DNA from: an uncultured Pelagibacteraceae bacterium
GTDB taxonomy: Bacteria > Pseudomonadota > Alphaproteobacteria > Pelagibacterales > Pelagibacteraceae
DNA length: 64,000 nucleotides
Reading direction: 5' to 3'
Assembly: GCA_902524595.1 (NCBI GenBank)
Contig: CABZDS010000002.1
Span: 66,793 to 130,792 of the forward strand
Positions 27,838 through 37,063 of this stretch are shown in pieces. Position numbers and translations under genes: made by a program. Positions within the stretch are counted from its first letter, which is position 1, and the number at the start of each line of letters is the position of its first letter. A model generated the notes under the pieces. The model saw nothing but the letters and a program-made list of their open reading frames with translations, was not told the DNA's origin and made no database searches.

Positions 27838-28194
27838 GCCAGATAAATGACTTATCACTTTAATTTAATTAAAGAGGAAAGTCCGGGCTCTACAAAGACA
27901 CAGTGCCAGTTAACTGCTGGCGGGGGAAACCCTAGGGAGAGTGCCACAGAAAATAAACCGCCTTATCAAGGCAAGGGTGAAAAGGTGCGGTAAGAGCGCA
28001 CCGGCTAAGTTGGCAACAACTAGCGCATGGAAAACCCCACTGGGAGCAAGACTGAGTAGAGATGACATTGTTAGAAATAACTAAAAGCAGTCTTTGGCTA
28101 GTCATCGGGGTTAGTTGCTTGAGCTTTAAAGTAATTTAAAGCCTAGATAAATGATAAGTTTAAAAGACAGAACCCGGCTTATAGTTTATCTGGC
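27838..28194 (+). ncRNA. rnpB: RNase P RNA (bacterial type A)
   Basis: Catalytic RNA of RNase P, which forms the 5' ends of tRNAs. The ends pair as helix P1: GCCAGATAAA at 27838-27847 with TTTATCTGGC at 28185-28194. The universal cores are present: GAGGAAAGTCCGGGCT from 27874, GGTAAGAGCGCACCG in the middle, and AGACAGAACCCGGCTTATAG from 28165. About 357 nt is typical of type A RNAs in this group. Mature ends are estimated from P1. Confidence 0.95.
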
Positions 28195-28258
28195 AATTAA
28201 TTAAAATTTATCCAAAATTTCAAAAAATTTTTACAACATATCAATAAAATATTAACTA

Positions 28259-28287
28259 TTGACGCTTACACACAAAACCCATAATAT
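28259..28287 (+). promoter_or_regulatory. Sigma70 promoter of the dcw cluster
   Basis: TTGACG (28259-28264) and TAATAT (28282-28287) with an ideal 17-nt spacer. Transcription would begin near 28294, about 28 nt before the mraZ ATG. It is the best promoter-like sequence I found in the window, and its -10 box is flanked by MraZ-type repeats. No later clear promoter was found until after ligA, although internal ones cannot be excluded. Confidence 0.7.
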
Positions 28288-28302
28288 CCCATAAATACCC
28301 AA
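28278..28302 (-). promoter_or_regulatory. MraZ operator: three TGGGN repeats with 5-nt spacers
   Basis: CCCA occurs at 28278, 28288 and 28298, exactly 10 nt apart. On the minus strand this reads TGGGN-N5-TGGGN-N5-TGGGN, the MraZ binding pattern described in E. coli. The first repeat lies directly before the -10 box and the second directly after it, so bound MraZ should block transcription of mraZ and the following genes. Confidence 0.75.
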
Positions 28303-28318
28303 ATATAGGATATTATGG
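28279..28318. repeat. Inverted repeat between promoter and mraZ start
   Basis: CCATAATATCC (28279-28289) and GGATATTATGG (28308-28318) are perfect 11-nt inverted arms, with an 18-nt centre that contains the third MraZ repeat. The right arm ends 3 nt before the mraZ ATG, where a ribosome-binding site would be. As the left arm spans the -10 box, only part would be in the transcript, so a DNA-level role is more likely than an RNA hairpin. Confidence 0.5.
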
Positions 28319-28321
28319 TTT

Positions 28322-28777
28322 ATGTTTTTATCAACCTACGAAAACAAATTAGACAAAAAAGGAAGAGTTTCAGTGCCTGCATCATATAGGTCATATTTAT
28401 CAAACATCGGCTATAATGGAATAATTTGTTATCCATCGTTCAACAATATTTGTATTGAAGCATGGCCACAAGATAGAATTGAAAAAATAACAAATGCAAT
28501 AGACTCGTTAAATCCATTTGAAGAAAAGAAAGATTTTTTTGCAACTTCTATATTGTCAGAAAGTATAAATTTACAGTTTGATAGTGAGGGTAGAGTTCAA
28601 ATAACTCCAAAATTATTAAAACATGCAAAAATCAAAAGTAGCATGTTATTTGTTGGCCAAGGTAAAACATTTCAAATATGGGAGCCAATATTTTTTGAAA
28701 AATTTAGGGCAAAAGCAAAAAAAAAATCAAATATTAATAGGGCAAGTCTTAAATGGGAAAAACAATTTAATAACTAA
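28322..28777 (+). CDS. mraZ: Transcriptional regulator MraZ
   Basis: A 151-residue DNA-binding protein with two AbrB-like MraZ repeats. Each has the conserved DxxxR motif: DKKGR at about 11-15 and DSEGR in the second half. MraZ forms ring oligomers and represses its own dcw promoter through TGGGN repeats, which are present just upstream. No Shine-Dalgarno is visible before the ATG and the predicted leader is about 28 nt. By contrast, ftsZ, which follows 12 nt later, has a strong ribosome-binding site. Confidence 0.93.
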   Translation: MFLSTYENKLDKKGRVSVPASYRSYLSNIGYNGIICYPSFNNICIEAWPQDRIEKITNAIDSLNPFEEKKDFFATSILSESINLQFDSEGRVQITPKLLKHAKIKSSMLFVGQGKTFQIWEPIFFEKFRAKAKKKSNINRASLKWEKQFNN

Positions 28778-28789
28778 AAGGGGAGAAAA

Positions 28790-30238
28790 ATGACAATAAA
28801 CTTTAAAACACCAGATATAAAGGAACTAAAACCAAGAATTCTTGTATTAGGAGTAGGAGGCGCAGGAGGCAATGCAATAAACGGTATGATTGATGCAGGC
28901 CTTCAAGGAGTAGAGTTTATTGCAGTAAATACAGACGCTCAAGATTTAAGATTAAGCAGAGCACAAAATAAAATTCAGATGGGTTTAAATCTTACTAAGG
29001 GATTAGGCGCAGGAGCAAAATTAGATATTGGACAAGCTGCTGCCGACGAGTCTTTGAATGAAATTGTGAATATATTACAAGGCGCAAATATGGTTTTCAT
29101 AACTGCTGGAATGGGTGGTGGAACTGGAACAGGATCTGCGCATGTTATAGCTAGAGCTGCAAAAGAATTAAATATTTTAACAGTTGGAGTTATTACCCTT
29201 CCGTTTCTTTATGAGGGACCATCAAGAATGAGAAAAGCTCAACAAGGTTTAGAAGAACTTAGAAAACATGTTGATACGATAATAGTTGTTCCAAACCAGA
29301 ATTTATTCAAAATTGCTAGTGAGCAAACTACATTTGAAGAATCTTTTGAACTATCAAATGATGTTTTGCTTCATGGTGTTCAAAGTATAACAGATTTAAT
29401 GGTGAGACCTGGCTTAATAAATTTAGACTTTGCTGATGTTGAAACTGTTATGAGTTCTATGGGTAAAGCTATGATGGGAACTGGTCAGGCTGAAGGCGAA
29501 GGAAGAGCTGTTAAAGCTGCAGAATCAGCAATTAATAATCCATTAATTGATGATTATTCTTTAAAAGGTGCAAAAGGACTTTTAGTTAATATAACTGGAG
29601 GTAAAGATTTAAAATTATTTGAAGTTGATGAAGCAGTAAATAAAGTTAGAGCAGAAGTTGATCCTGAAGCTGAATTAATAATTGGGGCAATTACAGATGA
29701 AAGTTTGGATGGGTTAATGCGAGTTTCGATAGTTGCTACAGCTTTAGATGGCCAACAACCCGAGCCTAAGTCCGTTATTAATATGGTTCATAGGATACAA
29801 AATAGAAACCCAGGTTACTCAGAATTCACAAATTCTGGCTCTACCCAATCATTTGCTTTCACGAATAGTAATAATTCGATCATTACTAATGGTGCAAATG
29901 CTCTTAAAATAGAAGAAGAACTAAAAAATGAAGAATTGAGTTCTAAAAGCATAGATAGAAATGATGCAAATGAGTCATCAAGCACTATTAACAGTGAAGC
30001 TCTAGAGCAAACTGAAACACCTGTAGCTTATTCAGTAAATTCTGAATTTGAAAGTAATATCGATGAGCAAGTGCCTGAAAATAATGGCTTGGAGAATTTT
30101 GAGTTGAGTGAAGATGATGCTCCTGAATTATTTAATTCTGATGCTAATGAGGAGGTATCAAATTCGTCAGAAGAAATAATTTCTGAGGAAGAGGAAGATT
30201 TAGAAATTCCAGCATTTTTGAGAAGACAAAAGAATTAA
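28790..30238 (+). CDS. ftsZ: Cell division protein FtsZ
   Basis: Tubulin-like GTPase that forms the division ring. The nucleotide site has [12 protein letters not shown] near 22-33 and GGGTGTGSA near 109-117; the T7 loop is [10 protein letters not shown]. After a variable acidic linker the protein ends with EIPAFLRRQ, the conserved peptide for FtsA and other membrane anchors. At 482 residues it is long because of this linker. Strong ribosome-binding site AAGGGGAG at 28778-28785. Its place between mraZ and rsmH is unusual; ftsZ normally follows ftsA, where this genome has lpxC instead. Confidence 0.96.
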   Translation: MTINFKTPDIKELKPRILVLGVGGAGGNAINGMIDAGLQGVEFIAVNTDAQDLRLSRAQNKIQMGLNLTKGLGAGAKLDIGQAAADESLNEIVNILQGANMVFITAGMGGGTGTGSAHVIARAAKELNILTVGVITLPFLYEGPSRMRKAQQGLEELRKHVDTIIVVPNQNLFKIASEQTTFEESFELSNDVLLHGVQSITDLMVRPGLINLDFADVETVMSSMGKAMMGTGQAEGEGRAVKAAESAINNPLIDDYSLKGAKGLLVNITGGKDLKLFEVDEAVNKVRAEVDPEAELIIGAITDESLDGLMRVSIVATALDGQQPEPKSVINMVHRIQNRNPGYSEFTNSGSTQSFAFTNSNNSIITNGANALKIEEELKNEELSSKSIDRNDANESSSTINSEALEQTETPVAYSVNSEFESNIDEQVPENNGLENFELSEDDAPELFNSDANEEVSNSSEEIISEEEEDLEIPAFLRRQKN

Positions 30239-30256
30239 TGGTCTTCAAAAAAATAA

Positions 30257-31249
30257 ATGAATGCCACCATAAATCTGGAAAAACATTTTCCAGTATTACT
30301 AAACGAATTAGTTAGTATTATTTCCCCTCTTTATGGTGGCACATTTATCGATTGTACATTTGGCGCAGGGGGTTATTCAAAAAAGATATTAGAGAATAAC
30401 TTAAATAATATAATAGCAATAGATAGAGATAATTCTGTCAGTAGTATAGCTAATCAATTCCACACAAAGTATAAAAAAAGATTTAAATTTTATAACAAAA
30501 AATTTTCGGATATAGATCAAATAGAGGAAGATAATATTAAAGCAATTATTTTTGATCTGGGATATTCGTTAAATCAGATTTCTGATCTAAATAGAGGTAT
30601 ATCTTTTAATAGTAAAGGCAAACTAGACATGAGAATGGGATTAAATGATTTTTCTTGTGATGAAGTAATTTCAAAAATGAGCCAACAAAGTCTTTTTAAA
30701 ATTTTCAAGTATTTTGGCGATGAAAAATATTCAAAACCAATATCAAAAAAAATAGTACAATTAAGAAAAAATAAAAAAATTAAAACTGAAAATTTAGTAG
30801 AAATCATTGAGGGTGTAAAAAAAAAGAATAGTGGAAAAAATAAATCCACTAAAGTTTTTCAAGCTCTTAGAATCTTTATAAATAAAGAGATAACTGAGCT
30901 AATAAACGGTTTAATAAAAGCATACAATATTTTGCCTATTGGTGGAGTAATAGCAGTTGTTACCTTTCATTCGATTGAAGATAAAATAGTAAAGTTTTTT
31001 TTTAAAGAATATTCAGAAATCAAGAATTCCTCCAGATATTTACCAAAAAGTATCCCCGCAAAAAAATATTTTAGTTTAACTAAAAAAAAACCAATAATAC
31101 CGTCATCTAGCGAAGTTAAAATAAATCCTCCTTCAAGATCAGCAAAACTTAGATTTGCTTATAAATTAGAAAGCGGGTGTGATTTTAAAAAATTTATTAA
31201 TCATTTTAATTATTTAAAAGAGATAGAAAATTTGAATTTCAATGTTTAA
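30257..31249 (+). CDS. rsmH: 16S rRNA m4C1402 methyltransferase RsmH
   Basis: SAM-dependent methyltransferase (formerly MraW), 330 residues, acting on C1402 of 16S rRNA. The SAM site has DCTFGAGGYSKKIL near residues 31-45. Typical segments are IIFDLGYSLNQISDLNRGISF (outlined), GKLDMRMG, the inserted helical domain with KVFQALRIFINKE, and GGVIAVVTFHSIEDKIVK near 230-247. It is the usual gene between mraZ and ftsL, here separated from mraZ by ftsZ. It overlaps ftsL by 8 nt. Confidence 0.93.
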   Translation: MNATINLEKHFPVLLNELVSIISPLYGGTFIDCTFGAGGYSKKILENNLNNIIAIDRDNSVSSIANQFHTKYKKRFKFYNKKFSDIDQIEEDNIKAIIFDLGYSLNQISDLNRGISFNSKGKLDMRMGLNDFSCDEVISKMSQQSLFKIFKYFGDEKYSKPISKKIVQLRKNKKIKTENLVEIIEGVKKKNSGKNKSTKVFQALRIFINKEITELINGLIKAYNILPIGGVIAVVTFHSIEDKIVKFFFKEYSEIKNSSRYLPKSIPAKKYFSLTKKKPIIPSSSEVKINPPSRSAKLRFAYKLESGCDFKKFINHFNYLKEIENLNFNV

Positions 31250-31514
31250 AAAAACACTTTTATTTATTCCAATTATTATACTTATTATTTCAACAACATT
31301 TACAAAAAATTCTACAAAAAAACTAGATAAAAAAATTTTTGAAACTCAAGAAGACATAAGAGCTTTAAATGATATTTATGAGTTAGTTTTACTAGATTAT
31401 AATTATCTTACATCGCCAAATAAATTAATGGAGTATTCCAAAATTTATTTTGAAAAAGAATTAAAAAAAAAAAAGATTACAGATTTAAAAACTTTTATAT
31501 TTAAAAATGAATAA
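31242..31514 (+). CDS. ftsL: FtsL-like small divisome protein
   Basis: A 90-residue single-pass membrane protein: hydrophobic helix at about 4-20, then a charged, likely helical periplasmic part with EDIRALNDIYELVLLDYNYL and LTSPNKLMEYS, which resembles the end of the FtsL coiled coil. FtsL bridges FtsB/FtsQ and the FtsW-FtsI synthase. Sequence similarity in this family is low; the call rests on size, topology and position between rsmH and ftsI, overlapping both by 8 nt. Confidence 0.75.
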   Translation: MFKKTLLFIPIIILIISTTFTKNSTKKLDKKIFETQEDIRALNDIYELVLLDYNYLTSPNKLMEYSKIYFEKELKKKKITDLKTFIFKNE

Positions 31515-33138
31515 TATAGAGGAAAATTTTAAATTTGAAGCAATTAGATCAAATTTAAAAATATCTTTTGAACGTATATCATTTATTTTCTTTATATTTT
31601 TTATAATTACAATAATTTTTACGACTAAAACTATCTATTTAGGATTTAAGAAAACAAACCAAACTCAAACTGTAAAAGAAAAAGAGAAATATAGAGCATC
31701 TATTATGGATAGAAATGGAAATATTATTGCTAAAACTGTGCGTGTGACTAATTTGGGTATAAATCCAAATCAACTAATTGACAAAGAAAAATTATTAATT
31801 TCTCTAAAATTAATATTTCCTAACAAGAATTTTGAAAATGAAATCAATGGAAAAAAGTTTTTTTATATCAAAAAGAAAATATCTCCAGCAAAACTTGAAA
31901 AAATAAAATTACTGGGAGAAAAATCGTTCAAAGAGGAAGAAAACATTGCTCGTGTTTATCCTAACGGTAATCTTTTCAGTCATATATTGGGACAGATTGA
32001 TACAGATAACAATGGTGTGTCTGGTATAGAAAAATCTTTTGACTATGAATTAACAACTTCAAACAAGCCATTAAAGCTTTCTTTAGATACTGAAATACAA
32101 TATTTGATAAGAGAGGAATTGATTAAATTTCAAGAAATTTTTAATAGTTATGGAAGTACAGCTATTTTAATGAATGTTAACAGTGGAGAGATTTTATCAA
32201 TGGTTTCTATACCAGATTTTGATTTAAATAAAAGAGAAGATATTTCTGATAAAAAATTTATAAACAGATCCACAAAAGGTGTCTATGAACTTGGATCAGT
32301 TTTTAAAACCTTTACATTGGCTGCTGGACTTCAACAAAATGTTATTAAAAAAAATACCCTTTTTAAAAATTTACCAAAAAAAATAAAATGTGCAGGAAGG
32401 CCAATCTCTGAATATGATATGGATATTCCATCTAGTCTTACTGCTGAAGAAATATTAATTAGATCTGGAAATATTGGTTCAATCAAAATTGCTCAGAAAG
32501 TCGGGTTAGAAAATTTTAAAGATTTTCTAGAAAATTTAGATTTATTAAATAAAATACAATTTGATATAGAGGAAGTTGGAAATCCAATTCCGTTTAAATG
32601 GGGAAAATGTAAATTAGCTACTTCAGCATATGGTCATGGAATAACAACCACACCACTTCAACTTGCAAAAGCCTATGCAATAATTGCAAATGGCGGATAT
32701 AAAATAAAACCAACTTTAATTAAAAAAGAGAAAATTTTAAAAAAAGGTGAGCAAATAATAACACAAGAAAATTCGAATAAAATTAACGAAATATTGAGAA
32801 AAATTGTAACTTCCGAACAGGGCACTGCTAATTTAGCAAATATTGCTGGTTATGAAATTGCTGGAAAAACAGGAACAGCTCAAAAATCTATAAAGGGTAA
32901 ATATTCTAAAAAAAAAATAAATACTTTTGCATCAATTTTTCCAATATCTTCTCCAAAATATGTTTTAATTGTTTTGTTAGATGAACCAAAATTGAGTGAA
33001 ACTTATATTTATGAATATAATGATGGTAAAAAAAGGAAGATAATAGGCACACCTTTTAATACTGCAGGCTGGACTTCAGTTGAGGTTGCCAAAAATATAA
33101 TTGAAAAAATAGGGCCTATTTTAGCCATAAATTATTAA
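31507..33138 (+). CDS. ftsI: Peptidoglycan D,D-transpeptidase FtsI (PBP3)
   Basis: Divisome transpeptidase that cross-links septal peptidoglycan. N-terminal membrane helix (about 25-47), a pedestal domain with RASIMDRNGNIIAKT, and the penicillin-binding domain with nucleophile S264 in GSVFK, the SGN motif in RSGNIGS and the KTGTAQ motif. Length 543 fits class B PBPs. It overlaps ftsL by 8 nt and is followed after 11 nt by the murE-murF fusion gene. Confidence 0.93.
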   Translation: MNNIEENFKFEAIRSNLKISFERISFIFFIFFIITIIFTTKTIYLGFKKTNQTQTVKEKEKYRASIMDRNGNIIAKTVRVTNLGINPNQLIDKEKLLISLKLIFPNKNFENEINGKKFFYIKKKISPAKLEKIKLLGEKSFKEEENIARVYPNGNLFSHILGQIDTDNNGVSGIEKSFDYELTTSNKPLKLSLDTEIQYLIREELIKFQEIFNSYGSTAILMNVNSGEILSMVSIPDFDLNKREDISDKKFINRSTKGVYELGSVFKTFTLAAGLQQNVIKKNTLFKNLPKKIKCAGRPISEYDMDIPSSLTAEEILIRSGNIGSIKIAQKVGLENFKDFLENLDLLNKIQFDIEEVGNPIPFKWGKCKLATSAYGHGITTTPLQLAKAYAIIANGGYKIKPTLIKKEKILKKGEQIITQENSNKINEILRKIVTSEQGTANLANIAGYEIAGKTGTAQKSIKGKYSKKKINTFASIFPISSPKYVLIVLLDEPKLSETYIYEYNDGKKRKIIGTPFNTAGWTSVEVAKNIIEKIGPILAINY

Positions 33139-33149
33139 GAAATTTCATA

Positions 33150-35978
33150 ATGATATTAAAAAGTTTTTTTAAAAATCTTAAAAAAGATTTTAATAATAAA
33201 AGTTTTAATGGATTTGAATTTAATTCAAAAAAAATAAAAAAAAATTATATTTTTTTTGCCATTCAAGGTAGTAAATTTAATGGAAATAATTTCATAAATG
33301 ATGCTATAATAAGAGGAGCTCGAATAATTGTATCAAATAAGTTTAAAACTGGAATCAATAAAGGTGTATTATATATAAAAGTAAGCGATCCTAGATTAGC
33401 CTTATCAAATTTTGCAAATAAATATTATAAAAAAAAACCAAATAATATAATTGCTGTAACAGGGACTAATGGCAAATCGTCTATAGTCAATTTTTATTAC
33501 CAGATATTAAAACTTAATAAAAAAAGAGTAGCCTCAATTGGAACTTTGGGTGTCAAATCTAATGGTTTTAGCTTAAAACTTAATAATACAACTGTTGATG
33601 TTATTACAATTAATAAATTACTTGCAAATTTAAAGAATAAAAAAATTGAAAATGTAATTTTAGAAGCATCAAGTCATGGTCTGCATCAAAAAAGACTACA
33701 TGGTATTAAATTTAGCACATCCATATTCACTAATTTGAGCAGAGATCATTTAGATTATCACAAAAATTATAAAAATTATTTAAATTCAAAATTAATTTTA
33801 TTTAATGAGTTGACTAAGAAAAATGGAAATTTGATATTTGATACTGATTTAAAATACGCACATACTTTTCAAAAAATAGCCAAAAGAAAAAAATTAAATT
33901 TATTAAACATTGGTACATCAGATAGTCATTTAAAAATTAATTCAATTAAAATTTTAAATAATTACCAACATATAAAGTTTACTTTTCAAAATAAGGAATA
34001 CCAATTTAAAACAAGGCTAATTGGAAAAATACAAATTAAGAATTTGATGATGGCTGTTGCAGCAGCAATTAAAAGCAATCTAAAAATTGATGATATTATT
34101 AAAAAACTTAAGTATATTAAACCTGCCAAAGGAAGGCTCGAGATAATCGGAACAACCAAAGATAATTCAATTTTTATTTTAGACTATGCTCATACTCCAG
34201 AGGCTCTTAAAACTAGTATAGAAAATATCAAGGAACAATTTAGTTTAAGAAAAATTAATATTGTATTTGGATGTGGCGGTGAAAGAGACAAAGAAAAAAG
34301 ACCAATAATGGGTAAAATTGCTAACAAACTATGTAATTATATTTATCTTACAGACGATAATCCTAGAAATGAAAATCCAGAAAATATCAGAGCAAGTATT
34401 AAGAAATCAATTTTACCATCTAAAATGATTGAAATACCATCAAGAAAATTAGCTATAAAAAAAGCAATTTTAAATAGTAAGTCTGATGAAATTTTAATTA
34501 TTGCAGGAAAAGGACATGAAAACACTCAAGAATATATTAACAAAAATAAATTTTCTGACAAAGACAATATTAGAAAATCAATAATTTTAAAAAATAGATT
34601 TTTATCTAATGATTGGAAATTAAATATACTTAAAGAAATTATAAATAACAAAAAATTAGATAGAATAAAAAATTTAAAAATTAGTACTAATTCGAAAGAA
34701 CAGAATAAAGGTAAAATTTTCCTTGGAATTAAGGGTAAATCTCTGAATGGAAATGATTTTGCAGACGAAGCTCTAAAAAATGGAGCGAAATTAGCAATAC
34801 TTCAAAATAACAAAAAAAATAGTAAAAAAAAGATTAATGTTAAAAGTACTTTAAAATTATTAATTAAATTTTCACAAAAGATAAGAATTTCTTCTAATGC
34901 ATCTCAAGTTGCAATTACTGGATCTTCAGGCAAAACTTCGCTGAAAGAATTGTTAGGACAATGTCTTCAAAAAAATTATTCAACAAAATTTTCAAAAAAT
35001 TCATTCAATAATAAATTTGGCTTGCCGATTTCTTTAATAAATTTAAATAAGGATACGACTTATGGAATATTTGAAATTGGAATGGATAAAAAGGGAGAAA
35101 TAGACTATTTATCAAAAATAATTAGGCCAGATGTTGGAGTTATTACAAATATTAGTTATGCTCATGTCAAAAATTTTAAATCTTTATTAGATATAGCTAA
35201 AGCTAAATCAGAGATTATTTTTAATATAAGAGAAAATGGCACAATTGTATTGAATAAAGATGATAAATTTTTTGATTTTTTTTCAAACTTAGCAAATAAA
35301 AAAAATTTAAATATTATTTCTTTCGGTAAACATAAAAATTCTAATATTAGATTATATAAAATAAGAAAATTTAAAAAATTTTATATAATTTATATTAATG
35401 TAGATTCTAAACTTTATAATTTTAAAATTAATAATAATTTATTACCTTATTTAAATAATATTTTGGCTTCCATAGCAGTTTGTAAAAGTTTAGATATTAC
35501 TAATGAAATAAAAAGTAACTTTTTTTCGAATTATAAAATACCAAGTGGTAGAGGAAATATAAAAAAATTCACTGTAGGATCTAAAAAGGTTAACATAATA
35601 GATGAAAGTTACAATTCAAATCCATTATCTCTGAATTTCTCAATTAAGAAATTTGATAATTTAAAAGTAAATCCAAATAAAAAATTTATGCTACTAGGCG
35701 ATATGTTAGAATTAGGAAAATTTTCAAAAAAACTCCATATTGAAGCTGCAAAAGATATAAATAATGCAAAGTTCAAAAAGCTGTTTGTTTATGGGAAAAA
35801 TATTATAGAAACATTTAACAAAATTAGAACACAAAAAAGAGGAAAAATACTTAAATCAACCAGTGAAATTCTTAATATAATAAAAAATGATTTAAATAAT
35901 GGTGATTTTTTAATGATAAAGGGATCAAATTCTACAGGACTTAACCAAATAACTAAATATATTGGATCAAAATCTTAA
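33150..35978 (+). CDS. murEF: Fused MurE-MurF ligase
   Basis: One 942-residue chain with two Mur ligases. Residues 1 to about 480 are MurE (UDP-MurNAc-L-Ala-D-Glu:meso-DAP ligase): ATP loop VTGTNGKSS near 105, the carbamylated-lysine/His region ASSHGLHQKRLHG, and DDNPRNENP, the DNPR motif for meso-diaminopimelate. From about 485 to 942 it is MurF (D-Ala-D-Ala adding): N-terminal domain with IFLGIKGKSLNGNDFA, ATP loop ITGSSGKTS near 590, and the end FLMIKGSNSTGLNQI. There is no stop or start at the junction, so the fusion is genuine within this read. The pair would catalyse two consecutive steps. It overlaps mraY by 1 nt. Confidence 0.93.
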   Translation: MILKSFFKNLKKDFNNKSFNGFEFNSKKIKKNYIFFAIQGSKFNGNNFINDAIIRGARIIVSNKFKTGINKGVLYIKVSDPRLALSNFANKYYKKKPNNIIAVTGTNGKSSIVNFYYQILKLNKKRVASIGTLGVKSNGFSLKLNNTTVDVITINKLLANLKNKKIENVILEASSHGLHQKRLHGIKFSTSIFTNLSRDHLDYHKNYKNYLNSKLILFNELTKKNGNLIFDTDLKYAHTFQKIAKRKKLNLLNIGTSDSHLKINSIKILNNYQHIKFTFQNKEYQFKTRLIGKIQIKNLMMAVAAAIKSNLKIDDIIKKLKYIKPAKGRLEIIGTTKDNSIFILDYAHTPEALKTSIENIKEQFSLRKINIVFGCGGERDKEKRPIMGKIANKLCNYIYLTDDNPRNENPENIRASIKKSILPSKMIEIPSRKLAIKKAILNSKSDEILIIAGKGHENTQEYINKNKFSDKDNIRKSIILKNRFLSNDWKLNILKEIINNKKLDRIKNLKISTNSKEQNKGKIFLGIKGKSLNGNDFADEALKNGAKLAILQNNKKNSKKKINVKSTLKLLIKFSQKIRISSNASQVAITGSSGKTSLKELLGQCLQKNYSTKFSKNSFNNKFGLPISLINLNKDTTYGIFEIGMDKKGEIDYLSKIIRPDVGVITNISYAHVKNFKSLLDIAKAKSEIIFNIRENGTIVLNKDDKFFDFFSNLANKKNLNIISFGKHKNSNIRLYKIRKFKKFYIIYINVDSKLYNFKINNNLLPYLNNILASIAVCKSLDITNEIKSNFFSNYKIPSGRGNIKKFTVGSKKVNIIDESYNSNPLSLNFSIKKFDNLKVNPNKKFMLLGDMLELGKFSKKLHIEAAKDINNAKFKKLFVYGKNIIETFNKIRTQKRGKILKSTSEILNIIKNDLNNGDFLMIKGSNSTGLNQITKYIGSKS

Positions 35979-37063
35979 TGTTATTTGAACTTTTTTCAAT
36001 CTTTGTAGATCATTTCAGTTTTTTGAATGTTTTTAAATATTTAACAGTAAGAACTGGACTTTCTATGTTTACAGCTATGGTTGTTGTTTTTTTAGTTGGA
36101 AACCCATTAATTAATTTTTTTTCTTCAAAACAAATTCATAATCCAATTAGAGAAGATGGACCCAGTGGTCATATAATTAGAAAAATAGGAACACCCACAA
36201 TGGGAGGGCTAATAATATTGCTAGGTGTTTTTTCAGGAGTATTACTATGGGGAGATCTAACAAATCCATATAATTGGTTTCTAATATTTATCGCAGCATC
36301 TTTTGGATTACTAGGAGCTTACGATGATTATAAAAAAATTAAGTTAAAAAGTTCTCATGGAATTTCTTCTAAACTTAAGTTCTCTCTACAAATTATTTTA
36401 GCTTTGATTGGTATTTTTATACTTTATATCACAAGTAATTCTGATCAAATATATAATCTATATTTTCCTTTTTTCAAAAACTTAGTAATCAACCTTGGAT
36501 GGTTTTTTATACCTTTTTATATGTTCATATTAGTTGGAGCTTCAAATGCAGTTAATTTAACGGATGGTTTGGACGGATTAGCAACGGTCCCTGTTATGTT
36601 AGTCGCTGCTTGTTTTGCATTTATTAGCTATGTTTCTGGTAACATAATTTTTTCAGATTATCTTCAGATTGCATATATAGAGGGTGTTGGAGAAGCTTCA
36701 ATTTTTTGTGGATCAATAATTGGAGCTTGCTTAGGATTCTTATGGTTTAATGCACCACCAGCAAAAATTTTTATGGGAGATACTGGATCTTTATCTTTAG
36801 GTGGTTCACTGGGAGCAGTTGGTATAATAACTAAACACGAAATTGTGTTAGCAATAACAGGTGGATTGTTTGTTTTGGAAGCTGTTTCTGTAATTGTTCA
36901 AGTGATTTCCTATAAATTGACCGGTAAAAGAATATTTAGAATGGCTCCAATACACCATCATTTTGAAAAAAAAGGATGGCCAGAGTCAACAGTTGTAATT
37001 AGGTTTTGGATAATTTCAATTATTTTAGCCATGATAGGATTAGCCACTTTGAAACTTAGATAA
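35978..37063 (+). CDS. mraY: Phospho-MurNAc-pentapeptide transferase MraY
   Basis: Polytopic membrane enzyme that transfers phospho-MurNAc-pentapeptide to undecaprenyl phosphate, forming lipid I. About ten helices are seen. Active-site motifs are PTMGGL near 72-77, YDDYKKI, NAVNLTDGLDGLA near 189-201, MGDTGSLSLGG near 267-277 and the cytoplasmic APIHHHFEKKGWPE loop. At 361 residues it is a standard length. It overlaps murEF and murD by 1 nt each (TAATG junctions). Confidence 0.95.
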   Translation: MLFELFSIFVDHFSFLNVFKYLTVRTGLSMFTAMVVVFLVGNPLINFFSSKQIHNPIREDGPSGHIIRKIGTPTMGGLIILLGVFSGVLLWGDLTNPYNWFLIFIAASFGLLGAYDDYKKIKLKSSHGISSKLKFSLQIILALIGIFILYITSNSDQIYNLYFPFFKNLVINLGWFFIPFYMFILVGASNAVNLTDGLDGLATVPVMLVAACFAFISYVSGNIIFSDYLQIAYIEGVGEASIFCGSIIGACLGFLWFNAPPAKIFMGDTGSLSLGGSLGAVGIITKHEIVLAITGGLFVLEAVSVIVQVISYKLTGKRIFRMAPIHHHFEKKGWPESTVVIRFWIISIILAMIGLATLKLR

